Assembly: GCF_029760895.1 (NCBI RefSeq)
Contig: NZ_CP121679.1
Location: 806,001 to 870,000 of the forward strand
DNA from: Ancylobacter sp. WKF20
GTDB lineage: Bacteria; Pseudomonadota; Alphaproteobacteria; Rhizobiales; Xanthobacteraceae
Reading direction: 5' to 3'
DNA: 64,000 bases
The position numbers and the translations under genes are program-made. Below the pieces are notes generated by a model. It was not told where the DNA came from, did no database searches, and was given only the letters and a program-made list of their open reading frames with translations. Shown here in pieces: positions 47,301-62,300 of this stretch. Position 1 is the stretch's first letter. Each line of letters opens with the position of its first letter.

Positions 47301-50300
47301 CCGATGGCGATGTGTTCGAGCGCGACAAGGGCGGGCAGACCGCTGCGACGCTGAAGAACGCCACGGTGACGGCCGGGTCTGTCGCCGTCGAGGCTACGGA
47401 CAATGCCGAGATCACCGCGGTGGCGGGCGCGCTCGGCCTCAGCGGCAACAGCAGCGGCATTGGCGCTGCGCTCGGCTGGAATCAGATTTCCACGCGGACC
47501 ACCGCGACCATCGACAGTGCGACGCTGACCACCTCGCGCGCCGGCGTCACCGTCAGCGCGCAGTCGAACGCGAAGATCGCCTCGCTCGCGGTCGGGGCGG
47601 CCCTCAGCGGGAAAACAGCGGTCGGTGCCTCACTCTCGGTGAACGGCGTCCTCAACTCGGTCTCCGCCGAGATCACCGGGCTTACCTTCATCGAGGCATT
47701 GGGCTCCGGCTCCACTGGCGGCGATGTCGAGGTGAGCGCGCAGGACGATTCCTCTATCCGCTCGCTCACCGGCTCGCTGGCGCTATCCGGCGGGACGGCG
47801 GTCGGTGCCGGCATCGGCGTGAACTACATCGTCAACGACGTCACCAGCCGTATCGCGGTCGCCGGGACCAGCAGCTATGACGGGCAGAGCGAAAAGGCGT
47901 TCGTCCGCACCGATGGCGATATCCGCGTCACCGCGCGGGAGGCGGCGACCGTCAAGACCCTGACGGCGGGCGCCGCCGGCGGGGCGCAGACCGCGCTCGG
48001 TGGCTCGGTTTCGGTCAATGTCGTCGACAATGACGTGCTGGCCGCCATTGACGGTGCCTCGCAGGTCGATGCCGGCAATAATGTGCAGGTACTGGCCGAG
48101 AACGGGGCGACCATCATCGCCGGCGCCGGCCAGATCGCGCTGGCCGGTACAACCGCGCTGGGTCTGTCCGCGACCGTTCTCGTCGCTAGCACGACGACCA
48201 CGGCGCGGATTTCCTCTGGCGCCACGGTCAATGCCAGCGCGCGCCGGTCCAAGACCTTCACCGATCTCGAGGGCGCCGCGCGGCAGGGTGTGGGGGTGGA
48301 AGCCCGCTCGAACCTGCCACTGCTCATCATCGCCGCGGCCGGTTCCGGCGGTGGCAGCACGGCGCTCGCGGGCGCGGCGAGCGTCACCACGGTCGACGAC
48401 ACGGTCACGGCGACCATTGGTGCGGCCGATGGTACGGGTGGCCAGGTCACCTCCGCGGGCGATGTGGTGGTCAAGGCGCGGGGTGACCTTGAGCTGACCG
48501 GTGTCGCCGGCTCGCTCACCCTCGGCGGCTCGGCGGCGATCGGCGCGGGCGTCGATGTCGGCGTCCTCTCCCGCACGGTGGAAGCCTCCATCGCCGCGAA
48601 GGCGAATGTCGAGGCCCAGCGCGATGTCGTCGTCACCGCCGACAGCAGCGCGTCCAATCTCGGCGTCTCCGCGGCAGGCAGCCTCGGCGGGTCGGCCGCC
48701 GGGGCTCTCACGGCGGGCGTCTCGGTGGCGGATTTCACCACGCGCGCCTTTATCGGCGACGATGCCACGGTCCATGCCCGCGGCAATGTGGTGGTCGAGG
48801 CCGATTCCGACGTCGTTCTTACCGCCGTCTCGGCCAATCTAACGGTCGGCGGGTCGGCGGCGGCAGGTATTCCGCTCGCCATCGGTGTGCTGGACGTCAC
48901 CACGCAAGCCTATGTCGGCGCCCGCGCCAAGGTTAGCGCGCTGGGCGAAGGAATGGCCGCTTCTGTGAAGGATGGCACCTTCGGGCAGGTGAGCGACACG
49001 AGTCCCGAGAACTCCGACCAGTCCGACCTGCCGCTGATCGTCAATTTCGACGACGCGGACGTGATCGGCTCGGCCATCACGGTCGCCGGCCATGGCTATA
49101 AGACCGGGCAGGAGGTCACCTATCTCGCCAATGGCGTCGCGCTGGGCGGGCTCACGGATGGCGCGCGCTATTATGTCGGGCGCATCGACGACGACAGCTT
49201 CGCGCTCTACCGCTCAGCAGCGGCCGCGGCGAGCGGACAGGCCGCGGACCGCGTGTCGGTGACCGATGCCGATAGCAGCACTCTGGGACGCCACAGCCTG
49301 GTCCCGACGCTCAGCCTGCGCGCGCCGGAGATCGACAATGATTCCTTCGATGAGGATCTCGACGACAGCAGTCATACCGGGGCGCTGACCTCGACGCGCA
49401 AGGGTCTCTCGGTCACGGCGGTCAGCACCAACCGCTTCCTCGGCATCGGGGCGGGCGCGGCACTTGCCGGGTCGGCCGCGGGGACGATCGCTGGCAGCGT
49501 GGCGGTGCACGACATCGCCACGAAGGCCGAAATCCGCGAGGGCGCCCGCATCAATGAGGGTGCGACGCCCTTTAACGAGGCGGGCGTTTTCGTCGCGGCC
49601 GGGCGCAGCTATGAAGCGTTGAGCATCGGCGGCGGCCTTGCCGGCTCCGGTACGGTCGCGGGCGCGCTGGCAGCGAGCGGCATCATTCTCTCCGGCGATA
49701 CCATCGCCCAGATCAAAGGCACGCAGGCCGCGACGACGTTGGTGAATGCCGGTGGCGACGTCACCGTGCGGGCGCAGGCCGAGGCCGATCTCATTCTTGT
49801 CGGTGCGGGTGTAGGCGTGGCCGGCAAGGTCGCGCTGGCTGGCAGCTTCACTATCACCGACATTCACACGAACACGAAGGCGCTCATCGATGGCGGCGTG
49901 ACCGTCACAGCCGGCGCCGATGTCGATGTCACAGCGACGGATACGACCGACATCATCCAGGTGGCGGGGTCGGTTGGCGTTGCCGGTTTGGGCGGCGGTG
50001 CCGGCGCGGTGGACTACATCTCGGTCGAGAAGACCACGAAGGCGCTGATCGGCGACGGGGCCACCGTCACGGCGACGAACGGCAGGGTCACGGTCGGCGC
50101 CAGCTCGGCCGAGAATACGACCACGGTCGCGGCCAGCCTCGGCGGCGGCCTCATCGCCGGTATCGGTGGCGCGGTCATCTATATCGCCCTCGACTCCGAC
50201 ACCACGGCCGCCATCGGCGAGAATGCCAGCCGTGCGCCGGTGGTCGACGCACGCGACGTGTCGGTCGCGGCCGACAACAAAGCCGATGTCACGCTCATCG

Positions 50301-53300
50301 CCGGCGCCGGCGGTGTTGGTATGGTCGGGGCCGGCGGATCCGTCGCTGTGGGTACGCTGCGCAACGACACCAAAGCCTCGATCGGTCCGTCGGCCCAGGT
50401 GACCGCCAGCGGGTCGGTCGCGGTGACGGCGGCGTCCGACTGGACGCTGGACACGACGGCCATGGCCGGCGGCGCCGGCCTTGGCGCCGCAGCGGGCGGC
50501 GTTGTCGTCTTCTCCATCGGCGGCAATCTCGACGACAGCTACGAAACGGACGGCAAGACCGGCAATGCACTGACGGGCGACAGCGGCAGTGTCAGCGACT
50601 CGACCAGCGGCATGCTCTCCTCGCTCCACGGCAAGCTGGGAACCGACGTCAGCGGCGGCCCGACGGAGGGCGCGACGGCGGCCGACAGGCAGGCCCGTCA
50701 GCGGCTAAGGGCCTGGGCAGCGCCGGAGGTGGAAGCCGTGGGCACGGCGGTCGATCCGGCCGGCACCAGTGCCTCGGTGCGTGATGGCGCGCTCGTCACC
50801 GTTGGCGCGAACGGCGGGACGGGCTCGCTGACGGTGCAGGCGACACAGGACGTCGATGTCACGGTGCGTGCGGGCGGCGCGGCGCTGGGTCTTGCCGGCA
50901 TGGGTGTGGGCGTCGCTGTCATCTCGCTTGACGCCGATCTCGCGGCCTATGTCGGCGCGGGCGTCTCGGTCACCTCTTCCGCCGCTTCCAAGGTGAATGT
51001 GGCCGTTGCGGTCAGGCGCACGACGGAGCTCGATGTTCTTGGTTTCGCCGGCGCCGGCGGTGGTTTCGCGCTGGGTGGCGCTGTGGCGCTGATCCGCGAC
51101 ACCAGTTCGGTTTCCGCTTACATCGGCGTCCGGCCGGGCGACACCGGCACAGGCGCAAGCCTGACCCGCGTCGGCTCTGTGAGCGTCCGGGCGGAGAGCA
51201 CGGATGTCATCGCCCAGACCGTCGCGGCTGCCACGGTGGGTGGTGTGGCGGTGGGCGTGGCGCTGCTCTCGACCACCCAGAATGTCGACGTGCTCGCCGC
51301 CATCGGCGATGGCACGCAGATCGGCGAGAACACGGACGGGGCGCGGGCGTCCTCGGTCACCGTGGATGCCGTTCGCCATACCACCCTCAAGCCGCGCGAC
51401 GCGAAGGTTCTCGGCCGTGATGTGCCGATGGGCCTTGCCCTTTCGGCCGGCGGTATCAGCGCCCAGGCCGGCGCGCTGCTCATCAATGTGGGCGGCTCCA
51501 CGACCGCCAGCGTCGGCGAGGACGCCGAGGTGAACACCAACGGCACCCTGAGGGTGAAGGCGGATTCCGTCGTCACCGTGCAGGAGGCGAAGGTGCTCGG
51601 TGGCCAGATCGGCTTCCTGGCGGCGGGCCTGGTGCTTGTCAACGTCTCGGCCAATCCGCGCACCAGCGTGACGGTCGGCAGGGGGGCCGCGCTGCGCGGC
51701 GGCGACGTCGCCCTACATGCGGAAGGCCGCGCGACCGTTTCCGCCGAGGGCCAGTCTGCCTCTTTTGCACTCGATTCCGGTTCGGGTCTCAGCGTCACGG
51801 TGACGGCGACGCCCGAAACCACTGTGACCGTCGAGGACGATGCCTCCATCGCCGGCACCAATATCGCCATCGGCACGGACGCCGATGTGACGCTCAATGT
51901 CACGGCGGACGGACGCAGTCTCGCCCTGCGCTCCGCCATTCTCGCCAAAGCCGTCGCGGAGAACGCACAAGTTAGTCAAACGCGGATCGGCAGCGCGACG
52001 ATCACGGCGGGCACCAATCTCGATATCGTCAGTGAAGCCAGCCAGACGCTCGACGTGACGGCCTATGGCGGCAGCGGCGGCATCATCGCCGGGTCGCTGG
52101 CGAGAGCCTCGGTCAAGAATGCGAGCACGACCACGACGTCGATCGACTCCGACGCCGAGCTGAGAGCTGGAAGAAACCTGACGCTCGATTCGCGCACCGC
52201 GACCGAGATGGCGGTGGATGCCAGCACCAATTCGCTGGGTGGTGTCTCCGGTTCGTCCGCGACCGCCACCGCCGACAACAGTTCAACGACTCTCACCAGC
52301 GTCTCCGCGACGACGCTCACGGCGGGCGAGGCCCTGAACGTCCTCGCCAGCGTCACCAAGCTGCGCGTGACTTCCGATGCCGAGTCGAAGACCAGCGCCG
52401 GTGTGAGTGACACCAATGCGACGTCGACGATCGGCGGCACAGGCTCGTCCGTTGACGTGACGATTGAAGGCGCCGCCAAACTCTCGGGTCGCGCGGTGAC
52501 GCTCAAGGCGGCCCAGGCCGGGATCTACGAGCGGGCGAGGGCCAATGCCGACATGTTCGGCCTTGGCGGCGACACGGACAGCAGGGCTGATCTTCTGGCC
52601 AAGATCGGCACGAATGTTACGGTCGGGCGCAATGTGGAAATCAACGCGGTGACGCTTGATGTTCTCGTCGATGCGCAGGCCGACGCGCAATTCTGGAGCA
52701 ATGCCTATCGCAGTTCCGCGCTCGTTGATTTCGGCGATGCGACATGGAACCGCCAGGTCCAGTACACCCGCGCGATCGACTTCAATGGCACCGTCAAGCT
52801 CGCCGGTACTGGCGCGCCAAGCATCATCATCGATGAGAGCGGCCGGGTCGCCAAATCGGGTGTCACGGCGGATGTGACGGTGACGGACGATACCGTGACC
52901 GTCGGGGACATCAGTGCGGGGCAGGGGGGCGCGTCGCGTGCCCTGTTCCGCATCACGCCCTCCGATTGGGATGGGGGGGCCTCGAGGGCGACCATCGGCG
53001 GTGGCGACGCAAAGTTCTTCGCCGTCACCGGCTTCGAGACGCTGGGTATCACCAACAAGTCGAACAAGACGCTCCGGCTCGGCGCCATCAATGCTACCAG
53101 CATTAGTGCGTCGACAGCGAGTATCGTCGTCGAGGGTGGCACGGCGGAGGGCGCCTTCGTGACCCCCACGGTGAAGCAACCCGACACGACACCGGCCGGC
53201 AATGTGGCGATTGCCTCAAATGGCAGCGTCCAGCTGACGGGGGCGATTTCGACCACCGGCACCGTCGGGATCACCAGCAATTCCCTCAGCGGCGGCATCT

Positions 53301-56300
53301 ATGGAGCGGGTGCCGCATCGGCCATTGATGCCGCCAGTATCTCGCTGGCCGCGGAGTACGGCGCGGTGGGCAATGCGGAGGCTGCGGTCGTCATCAAGAA
53401 CGGCACGGTCACCGCGAATGCCTATAAGAGCGTGCGCATCGACGCGCTGGACGACCTTAAGGTCGTCAGCATCTCCAAGAGTTACGGAGAGGGTATTGTA
53501 ACGCTGAGCGCCGGCGGCGGCATCTATGCCGCGGACACGGGAGCCGGGACAACCGCGGCCATCAGTTCCGTCAACACGCTCGAACTCAACGCGGGAACGC
53601 TCATCGGCAGCACCGATGCCGCGCTGATCGTGACAACCCACACGCTCTCGGCCGTCGCGGGCGGCCTCATCAATGTGGTGGGGACCGGCAGTCTGACCAT
53701 CGGCACGGTCATCGCCCGGACCGGCGACATCACCCTCGCCACGCTGGAGCGGAGCTCGAACGGGGAGTCCATCAGCCTGACCCGCACCACGCTGGTGCAG
53801 GCAAAGGAGGGGGCGGTCACGCTGAAGGCCGCCGACAATATCACCATGGACCAGGCCGCGCAGATCGAGGCCGGTGGCGCCGCCGGCATCACGCTGCGGG
53901 GCGATGTGCCCAGCCTGAACGGCGAGAAGCAGCTTCAGACCGACGCCAACGGCACGATCCTCACCCTCGATGGCCAGCTCAAGGCGGCCAAGGTGACGAT
54001 CGAGGGCGGCGCGGATGGCGACAAGATTTCCATCAGCCGCATCGAGAGCGACACGATCCTCGCCGTGAACGGGCTCGGCGGGGCCGACACGATCACGTTC
54101 AGCGCCGCTAATCCATTCCTGCTGGCCGGCAAAATCACGGTGACGGGCGGCGACGGCAGTGACAGCGTGCTGCTCGACCTGTCATCCGCCAGCACCTCGC
54201 TCGCGCTCGGGCTCACCACCGCCGGCAGCGCGACCCGCGTCACCGGCCTTGGCACCTCCGGGTGGCTCGATCTCGCGGGTGCAGCCGCAGGTGATGAGTT
54301 TGAGATCAGGACCGGCAAGGGCGAGGACCGCCTGACGGTCAGCGGGGTCGCGAGCGAGGCGCTGCTCAACCTCGGTGATGGCGACGATGCCGTTTCGGTC
54401 GACCCGACCGGCGTCTCCGGCCTGCTGCGCGTGCGCGGCGGCGCGGGAACGGATTCGCTGTTCATCGATGCATCCAACGCGACCTCCGCGCTGGTCGGCG
54501 TGCTGGAGAATGACGGGCTGCGGGTCACCGGGCTCGGCGTAGCGGCCATTGACCTTGGCACCTATAAAAATGTGGCCGGCAGCGTCGAGACGCTCGGCAT
54601 CACCTTGGGGAAGGGGGCTGATCGCTTCACGGTTGAGGCCGCCTCGGCGTCGGTGACAACGACGATCACGTCCGGCACCGCCACCGCCGATGATGGTGCG
54701 GATACGATCCTCGTCGGCGATAGGAAGGCCAGCGGTGATTTCGCGGCTATTGCCTCGATGCTGACCCTCCGCGGCGGTGCCGACGACGCGGTGTCGTTCT
54801 CCCTGAAGGCCGACGCCATCGCCAATATCGCCTTTACCCTTGGCACCGATATGTCGGGCCGGGCCAGCGCGACCTACAAGGCCGATGGCAAGACCGCGAC
54901 GTTGGCAAGCTTCGCCGGCTTCGGCGGCACGACCAGCGTGGAGCTTGGCGCCGGCGACGACACGGTGATGCTCACCGGCCCATCGGGGGCCGTCAGTATC
55001 GACACCGGCGGCGGCAACGACACGGTGACGGTCAGCCAGATCCGTCAGGCCGTTACCGCCAAGCTCGGCGCCGGCAAGGACGTGCTGGTGATCGGCGAGG
55101 CCGTTGCCAGCATTGTGGTCGATGGTGGCGAGGGCCATGAGGACGCGGTGCGGCTCGACCGTTCCGCTGCGACCGATACGCTGTCGGTCGACATTCACGA
55201 CGAAGCCGGCGGTGTTGCCTTTGACGGTCTGCTGACCGGCGCGTTCACCTCGTCCGGCATCGAGGGCATCGATGTCGCGCTCGGCTCGGGCAATGACCGC
55301 GTCATCGTCAACACGACAGCGGTGGCGCAGGGCGCGCTCAAGATCACGGTGAGCGCCGGCGGCGGCAATGATGAGGTGCGGGCCATCAGCGTCGGCGGCG
55401 ACGTGTTCATCGATGGCGAGGAAGGCAGCGATACACTCGCCGTCGTCATCCCGCCCACGATCGATACGAGCATCACCAATCGCTTCGCCAAGCTCTCCAA
55501 GGTGGTTGAACGCTTCGTCGCCGACGACAGCGCGAGCGGCGCGGCGCGCGACTGGGCCTATAATGGCGGTATTCTCAAGCAGGACGGCATTGTCGTGCTC
55601 GATGCCGACGGTGCCGACGAATTCGTGCTCAAGGCGGGAACTTCGAGCAGCGACCGGCTGACCGTCACCTCCGGCAGCGGTGGCGACGTCACCGGTGTGA
55701 TCAATGGCGACCTTGTGCTGATGTCGGCCGATCCCAGCATTGTCAGCCAGACCGATCCGCGGACGGATTTCGACCGCCTATCGGCCATTCTCGGCGTCAT
55801 TTCCTTCGACGGGACGATGGGTACCCGCTTCTACAGCGAGGATGGGTTCAACTTTACCATTGCCGCCGCCAATCCTGCCGGCAATCTCGCCCTGCAGGAC
55901 CATGGCGGGCGCGTGCTGACCTCGACAGCCGGCACGACGGTGACGATGAAGACTTCGGCCACCGGCGGCGTGTTCAGCCTACAGGGGCTGACACTGCGTC
56001 TTGCTGAGGGCGCGAGCGGAACGGTGACCATCACTGGTACGACGCTCTCCGGCCAGACCGTGGCGAAGAGCTACACTGTCGACATGGCGGGCACGCCCCT
56101 GGTGTTCGGGGATGATTTCGCCGCGCTGACGCAGGTGAGCTGGAAGCTTGACGGGACGGGCAGCCTTTATGTCGACGACGTCAAGGCGCGCAGCCTGTTC
56201 GAGCGCGACAGTGTCGTCAAGTCGCTCAGCAATACGGTGTCTGCCACGGTGGTCCAGTTCGGCACGAGCGATGCCTCGACCCTGACCATCGACACGAGTG

Positions 56301-59300
56301 GCGCCACGCCGTCCATCAGCGGCTCCTGGTCGCGCCCGCACAGCTCTCTCGCGATCTGGGCCGTCGATGACGTCACCGGTGTCGCCACGCTCACGATTCA
56401 CGGCAATCTCAAGATCACCGACAAAACCACAGTGAAGGTGATCGGCACGCGGGCGCTGGCGCTGAACGTGCTGGGCGACGTCGAGATCGGCGCCAATGTC
56501 ATCTTCCAGTCCAATGGCGGCAATGCCTCTGAAGGCGCCGATGGCGCGCTCGACGCGGCGGGGACAGCCGGTGCGGGCGGCGGCGGCGGCGGGGCCACGA
56601 GCGCAGCCGGCACCGGCGGCACGGCGGGCACGGCCGGTGATGGGGGCGATGGCGGCCGGGGCGGAGCCGGCTCCCGGGCCGAGCGGCGCACCGCGAATGT
56701 CGATCCTCAATACGCTCCTTGGGGTCATTATCACGGCGAATGGGGCTTCGCGGGTGAGGATGGCACAGCGGCCGGGGCGAGCACCTCCGGTACAGCCGGC
56801 GGTGCCGGCGGGTCGGGCGGTCATGCGATGGCGGGCGGTTCGGCGGGCGGCAGCGCCTCGACGGTGGCCCAGGGCGGCGCGGCGGGTGCGGCGGGCGCGG
56901 GTGGCGATGGCGGCGGGGTCCTTGTCGACGGCGCGCTGACCGGGGGCCGGGGCGGCGGCTACTCCGATTCAGACGAGCGGAAACCTGAAATCATTGCCAG
57001 CAAGGAAGCCTACAAGGGCAAGACCTCGGATGCGCTAACCGGCGCCAGCATTGATGGCCTTGCCGGCGCGGCGGGCGCCGATGGCGCGGCTGGCAAGGGC
57101 GGCAGCAATAGCGGCACGGGTCTCGCCCTCTCGGCCGGCGGCGGTGGCGCGGCCGGCGGCTCGGGCGCGGGTGGCGGCGCCGGCGGCTCGGGGGGGGGCG
57201 GTGGCGGTGGTGCCGGCGGCGGCGGCGGCGGTTCGGAGCGTGGACCCTCCGGGCTGGGTGGCAAGGGCGGCGCCGGCGGCTCGGGCGGCGATGGCGTCGC
57301 GGGCGGCGCGGGTGGCGCCGGCGGCGCCGGTGGTGCGGGCGGCGGCGGTGGCGGTGCCTTTGCCATTATTGCCGCCGGCAAGATCGTCGCGCTGGGCGGT
57401 GGCACGCTCGAGGCGACCGGTGGCCAGGGCTCGAGCGGCAGTGCCGGCAGCGCCGGCGGGACATCCAGCTTTGGCACCAACGGGAGCGATGGCACGGCCG
57501 GCGGTTCCGGTGTGAATGTGGATTCCACGGGGGCGACCGGCGCGGCGGGCGCGGCGGGTGGCAATGGCGCGGCAGGTGGTGCGGGCGGCGACGGCGCGGG
57601 TGGTTCCGGCGGCGCGGGCGGCACGGTGCAGCTCATCGCCTCCGATATTCGCATCAACGGCATCGACGTGAAGGTGTCCGGTGGCGCGGGCGGCCTGGGT
57701 GGCGGAGACGCAGCGGCGGGCGCCAGCGGCAGCAATGGCCGCGCCATCGTGCTCGACAACACCGCCTATGCGGGCGGGCCTCATGACATCATCGGCAGCG
57801 CCAGCGTCGACACGGGCCATGCCACGGGAAGCGGCGGTGTCAATGCCATGTTCAATGGCACCGTGGAGACTGCCAACATTGTCGGCCTGCAGCACGGTGC
57901 GGGCACCGCGGGCATTCTGCTGAACGCCAGCGGCAACCTGCTGGACGGGCGCGGACTCGATTTCGATGCCGGCACGATCGGTATTCAGGCAGCCGATCCC
58001 GAGGCGCTGGTCGCGGTCATGCGCTTCGACACCATGGCACAGCTTTCCGCCCTGTCCGGCGGCGCCATCACGCTCGACCAGGATTATGCCGGCTTCGACG
58101 TGATCGTGGTGGTGAACCTCACGGGCACCGGCACCACATCCGGCATCACCTTCAACGCCCCGAAGCTCGGCATTAATGACGAGGCGGGCAAGGCGCTGAC
58201 GCTTGATGGCTACCTGACCGAGACTTGGGATTCGGCCAAGCAGCAATGGGTTACCGGCCTGACGCAGGTCGACAAGCTGCTGCCGGGCCAGGTGTGGATC
58301 ACGCTGGTGCGCGAGACCGATACCGGTGTCACCGCGAGCGTGGTCGCGGGTGGCACGACATTGTCGCTCGCTCCGCAGGACAGCATCATCGAAGATGGCG
58401 GGATCGCCTACATCACCATCGCGCAGGAGAAGTCGGCCGGCAGCAGCGACCTGCAAGGGCTTGACGAGGCGGTGCGCGCCACCACCACGACTGGCGCGGT
58501 GTTCTACGGCATCGACAAGTCCACCAATACGCTCGTGGTCATCGCCACGGACGGCACGGTGAAGCAGGCCTTCCGGCAGGGCGTGGAGGGACGCACCGAA
58601 CTCGGCGCGCTCGGCACCATCACGGTGTCCGCCACCGAGCTGCACGTGAATGCCACCAACGCGGCTAACGAAACCGGCGTTGCGATGTTTACCCGCGCGG
58701 CCGACGGCACACTGACCTTCAATAAATTCGAGAAGGGTGCCCGCAACGCGGAGTCCCAGACGGCCACGACCAGCAGCGGGCTCTTTACCTTCACGATCAC
58801 GGCCGGGATTCAATCCCCCGGGTCGTCCGGGGCGACGACGACACTGACGGTTGACAGCGCCTCGGCCTCGCTGTGGTCGGCGACGGCTTCGGGGACCGTC
58901 ACGACGGTGGTCCGCGACGGCGTGATCGACACGGGGATTCCTACCCACACCGACGGTTCCTCGACGCGCCCGACCTTCGCCAGCCTGACGGACATGGCAA
59001 TCACCGGCGCCTGGGTCCACATCAACGCGGTGACCAGCGAGGGCGTGGGCGGCCAGCTGCGATTCTTCCGCGACCTCTCGACCGGCGCCCTGTCCTTCGA
59101 TGCGTTCATCACGTCCCGCCTGATTCCCGCCACCTCAAACGGCAGTTCAGTCGGCAGCATCAAGAGCGAGATCCGCTATGTGGCGCGACCGTCCCTGAAC
59201 GGCTTCGACGTCTATCGTGGCGGCGTACTGATCCAGGAAGTGCGGCAGGGCGTGGACAATGCCCGCGGTGCGACCGACATTACCGATTTCGCGGTTGTGC

Positions 59301-62300
59301 CGGGCGGCAAATATGTGGTGGCTCTCAATGCCACCGGCGCGATTTCGATATTCGAGCGTGACGACACGACCGGAAAAGTCAATCCGCGGGCGATCCAGAT
59401 CTTCCGCCAGGGCTCGGGCGGGGCAACTGGCCTGGTCGGCGCCAGCTCGATCATTCTGGGTGACCAGGTCGGCAATCGGCTCACGGTCTATGTGACGAGC
59501 ATCGGCAATCCTTCCCAGCGCGGCGGGATCGCCACCTTCCATGTCGATTTGTCGGACGTGGTGACGCCGAAGGACTCGGTGCTGCGTCATCAGGGCGTGG
59601 ACGATCTGATCGTCGAGACCGGCGGCGGTGCCGACCGCATCTCCTATATCGCCGCAGCCACCGGCGTGGCTTCCGTCACCATCAATACCGGCTCCGGCGC
59701 CGATCGGGTGGTGCTGTCCGATGTGGGCGCCCTCACCGTGGTCAATCTCGGCACCGGCGACGACACGATCTCGCTGCGCTCTGCAAATGCCGTGTCAAGC
59801 ATCACGGTCAAGGGCGAGGAGGGCGACGACAGTTTCGATGTCGTCACGACGGGCACTGGTGCGCTGGCGCGTGTTTCCCTGGACGGCGGTGAAGGGGCGG
59901 ACAGTTTCATTATCGGCGGCGTCGGGGCTTCCGCGTCGTTTGTTGCCTATGGCGGCGGTGGCAATGACCGTTTCACCGTCTATGCGACCGGTGTCGGCGC
60001 CATTGTCACCCTGTATGGAAACAGCGGCGCCGACCGCTTCGATCTTGTGCGCGTCGACGCTTCGCAGATCTCTGTCTACGGTGACAGCGGCTCGCAGAAT
60101 GTCGGCAGCGACGGCATCGACACAGTAAACGTCACTGGTCAGGGGATGTCGAACGGCGCGACGGTTAATCTGTACGGCGATGGCGGCGCGGATGTGCTGT
60201 CCTTCGATCCCGGAAGCAGCACCCTGCTTGCCTATAACTCTGCGGGCACGCAGGTTGGATCGCTGGTGTTCGAAGACGGTCAGGTCGCGGCCACCGGCTC
60301 CGGACGAGTGATCTATTCCAGCTTCGGCACCTCGGCCCCGCCACCGACCGGCACCACCGGCCGGACCCTTCTGCCGCCGAGTATCGCCTTCGGGCCGGTG
60401 GCGGCGACGCAGGAAGGTTCCGGCATCGTGCTGAAGGTCGCGGTGAGCGACATTGGCAGCGCGGCGCTGGTCAATGGCCTCATCTCCTTCGACCTTGATG
60501 GCGACGGGCAGTATGGCGACAAATTCGCCCCGGTGGTGAACGGGCAGGCCATGCTGACGCTCAGCTGGCTCGATCTGCTCGCCATCGGCATCCTCGGCGA
60601 TGGCAGCTTCACCTTCGCCGCGTTGGCGACGAATGAGGACGGACTTTCCGCCTATGCCAGCGTGCGCGTCACGGTGAACGACACCAAGCCGCAGGTCGGC
60701 GTCACGGTCGCGGCCAGCACTGTCACTTTCGGCGCCGCGGCGACCGTGCGCTTCTCCAGTACCGATATCTCCGAGGAAGACGTGCCGACCGGCTGGCGGA
60801 TCGACTGGGGCGACGGCACGGTCAAGACTTATGGCGCCGGCGTGCGCGAGGCGAGCCATGTCTATGAGACGCCTGGCAGCTTCCAAGTGACGGTCGGGGT
60901 GTTCGACCAGGACAACCCGACCACGCCGACGACCGCGACGCCGGTGACGATGAGCGTCGTCATGCCCGCGCCCTCCACCACGCCGGGCGCCGGCGACACG
61001 GTCGTGCTCGCGGATGCCACCATGGTCGCGGGCGGCGCCGTGCAGCTCTCGGTGACCGCGATGGGCCTGCCGACCAGCTATGTCTGGAGCGTCAACAATG
61101 TGGTGGTGGCCGGACTGAGCGGTGCGGCGCCGACTCTGAGCTGGGAACAGGCAAAGGCGGCCGGCATCATCGCCAATGGCATCTTTGCCAACGCGATTTC
61201 GGTTGACGTGATCTACGGTTCGGGCGGCAGCGCGACCTCGATCACGCGTCAGGCGGACCTCACCGTCACCAATGCGGTGCCGACGTTTACCGCCTTCAGC
61301 CAGCTCAAAGCCGGCACCGAGGGCGCGTCGACTCCCGATACGCAGACGGTCATCGGCTTTACCGGGGCAACCGATGCGGCGCCCTACGACGCCGCGCGGC
61401 TTCGTTATGATTTTGATTTCAACGGCGATGGCACGTGGGATCTGACGGACCAGATGACGGCGACCGTGGCCATACCGGCGGCTTATGCGTTGCGCTCCGG
61501 CTCCTTCATCGTTGCCGGACGGGTGAAGGACACGAGCGGCGCTATGGCCCTTGGCTACGCGTCGGTGACCATCGCTGACATCGCCCCGACCGTGACGATT
61601 ACCGACACAGGCGCGGTCAAGGAGGGCGATCCGGTCACGCTCAACCTCACCGCGACAGACCCGGGCTTCATCGACCCCACCCAATCCGTGCTCGTGGGCG
61701 ACAGAATTACCGGCTGGACCATTGACTGGGGTGATGGCGCGACGGTGAGCCTTGACGCCGGCGCTAGCAAGGCCGCCACGCACAGCTATGGCGCGCAGGG
61801 CACCTACACGGTGAAGGTGACCTATTTCGACAGCGAGGGCCGGACCGATACGCTGCAGCACCGGGTGAGCGTCAGCAATGCGGCGCCGGTACTGAGCGCT
61901 GTCAACGCGCCGACGACGATTGCCGAGGGCACTCCCTTCCGCATTACCGGACTGATGGCCGATGCGGGCCTCAGGGATGCACGGAGCCTCGCGGTGAACT
62001 GGGGTGACGGCAGCAGCAGCGACTATGACTTTGCCGCCGGGACGGCGAGCTTCGACATTGCGCACGTCTATACGGCGGACTCGGCCGGAGTGCCGCGCAT
62101 CGTCATTCTCACGCTGAAGGATGGCGACGGCGGCAGCGACGCCACGGCGCTGTCGGTGACCGTGACCAACGCCGCCCCGGTGGTGACGGAACTCGCCGTC
62201 TCCAGCGCGACGCTTGACCAGATGGAGGCGGTGCTCATCACCGGCCGCTACAGCGATGCCGGGTCCGGTGACCGGCATTCCATCACCATCGACCTTGGCA

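Noticed and set aside
56515..57745. Mycobacterial PE-PGRS protein
   Set aside because: Only the Gly-rich composition is shared. There is no PE domain, and the tract is internal to a LEPR-XLL protein.
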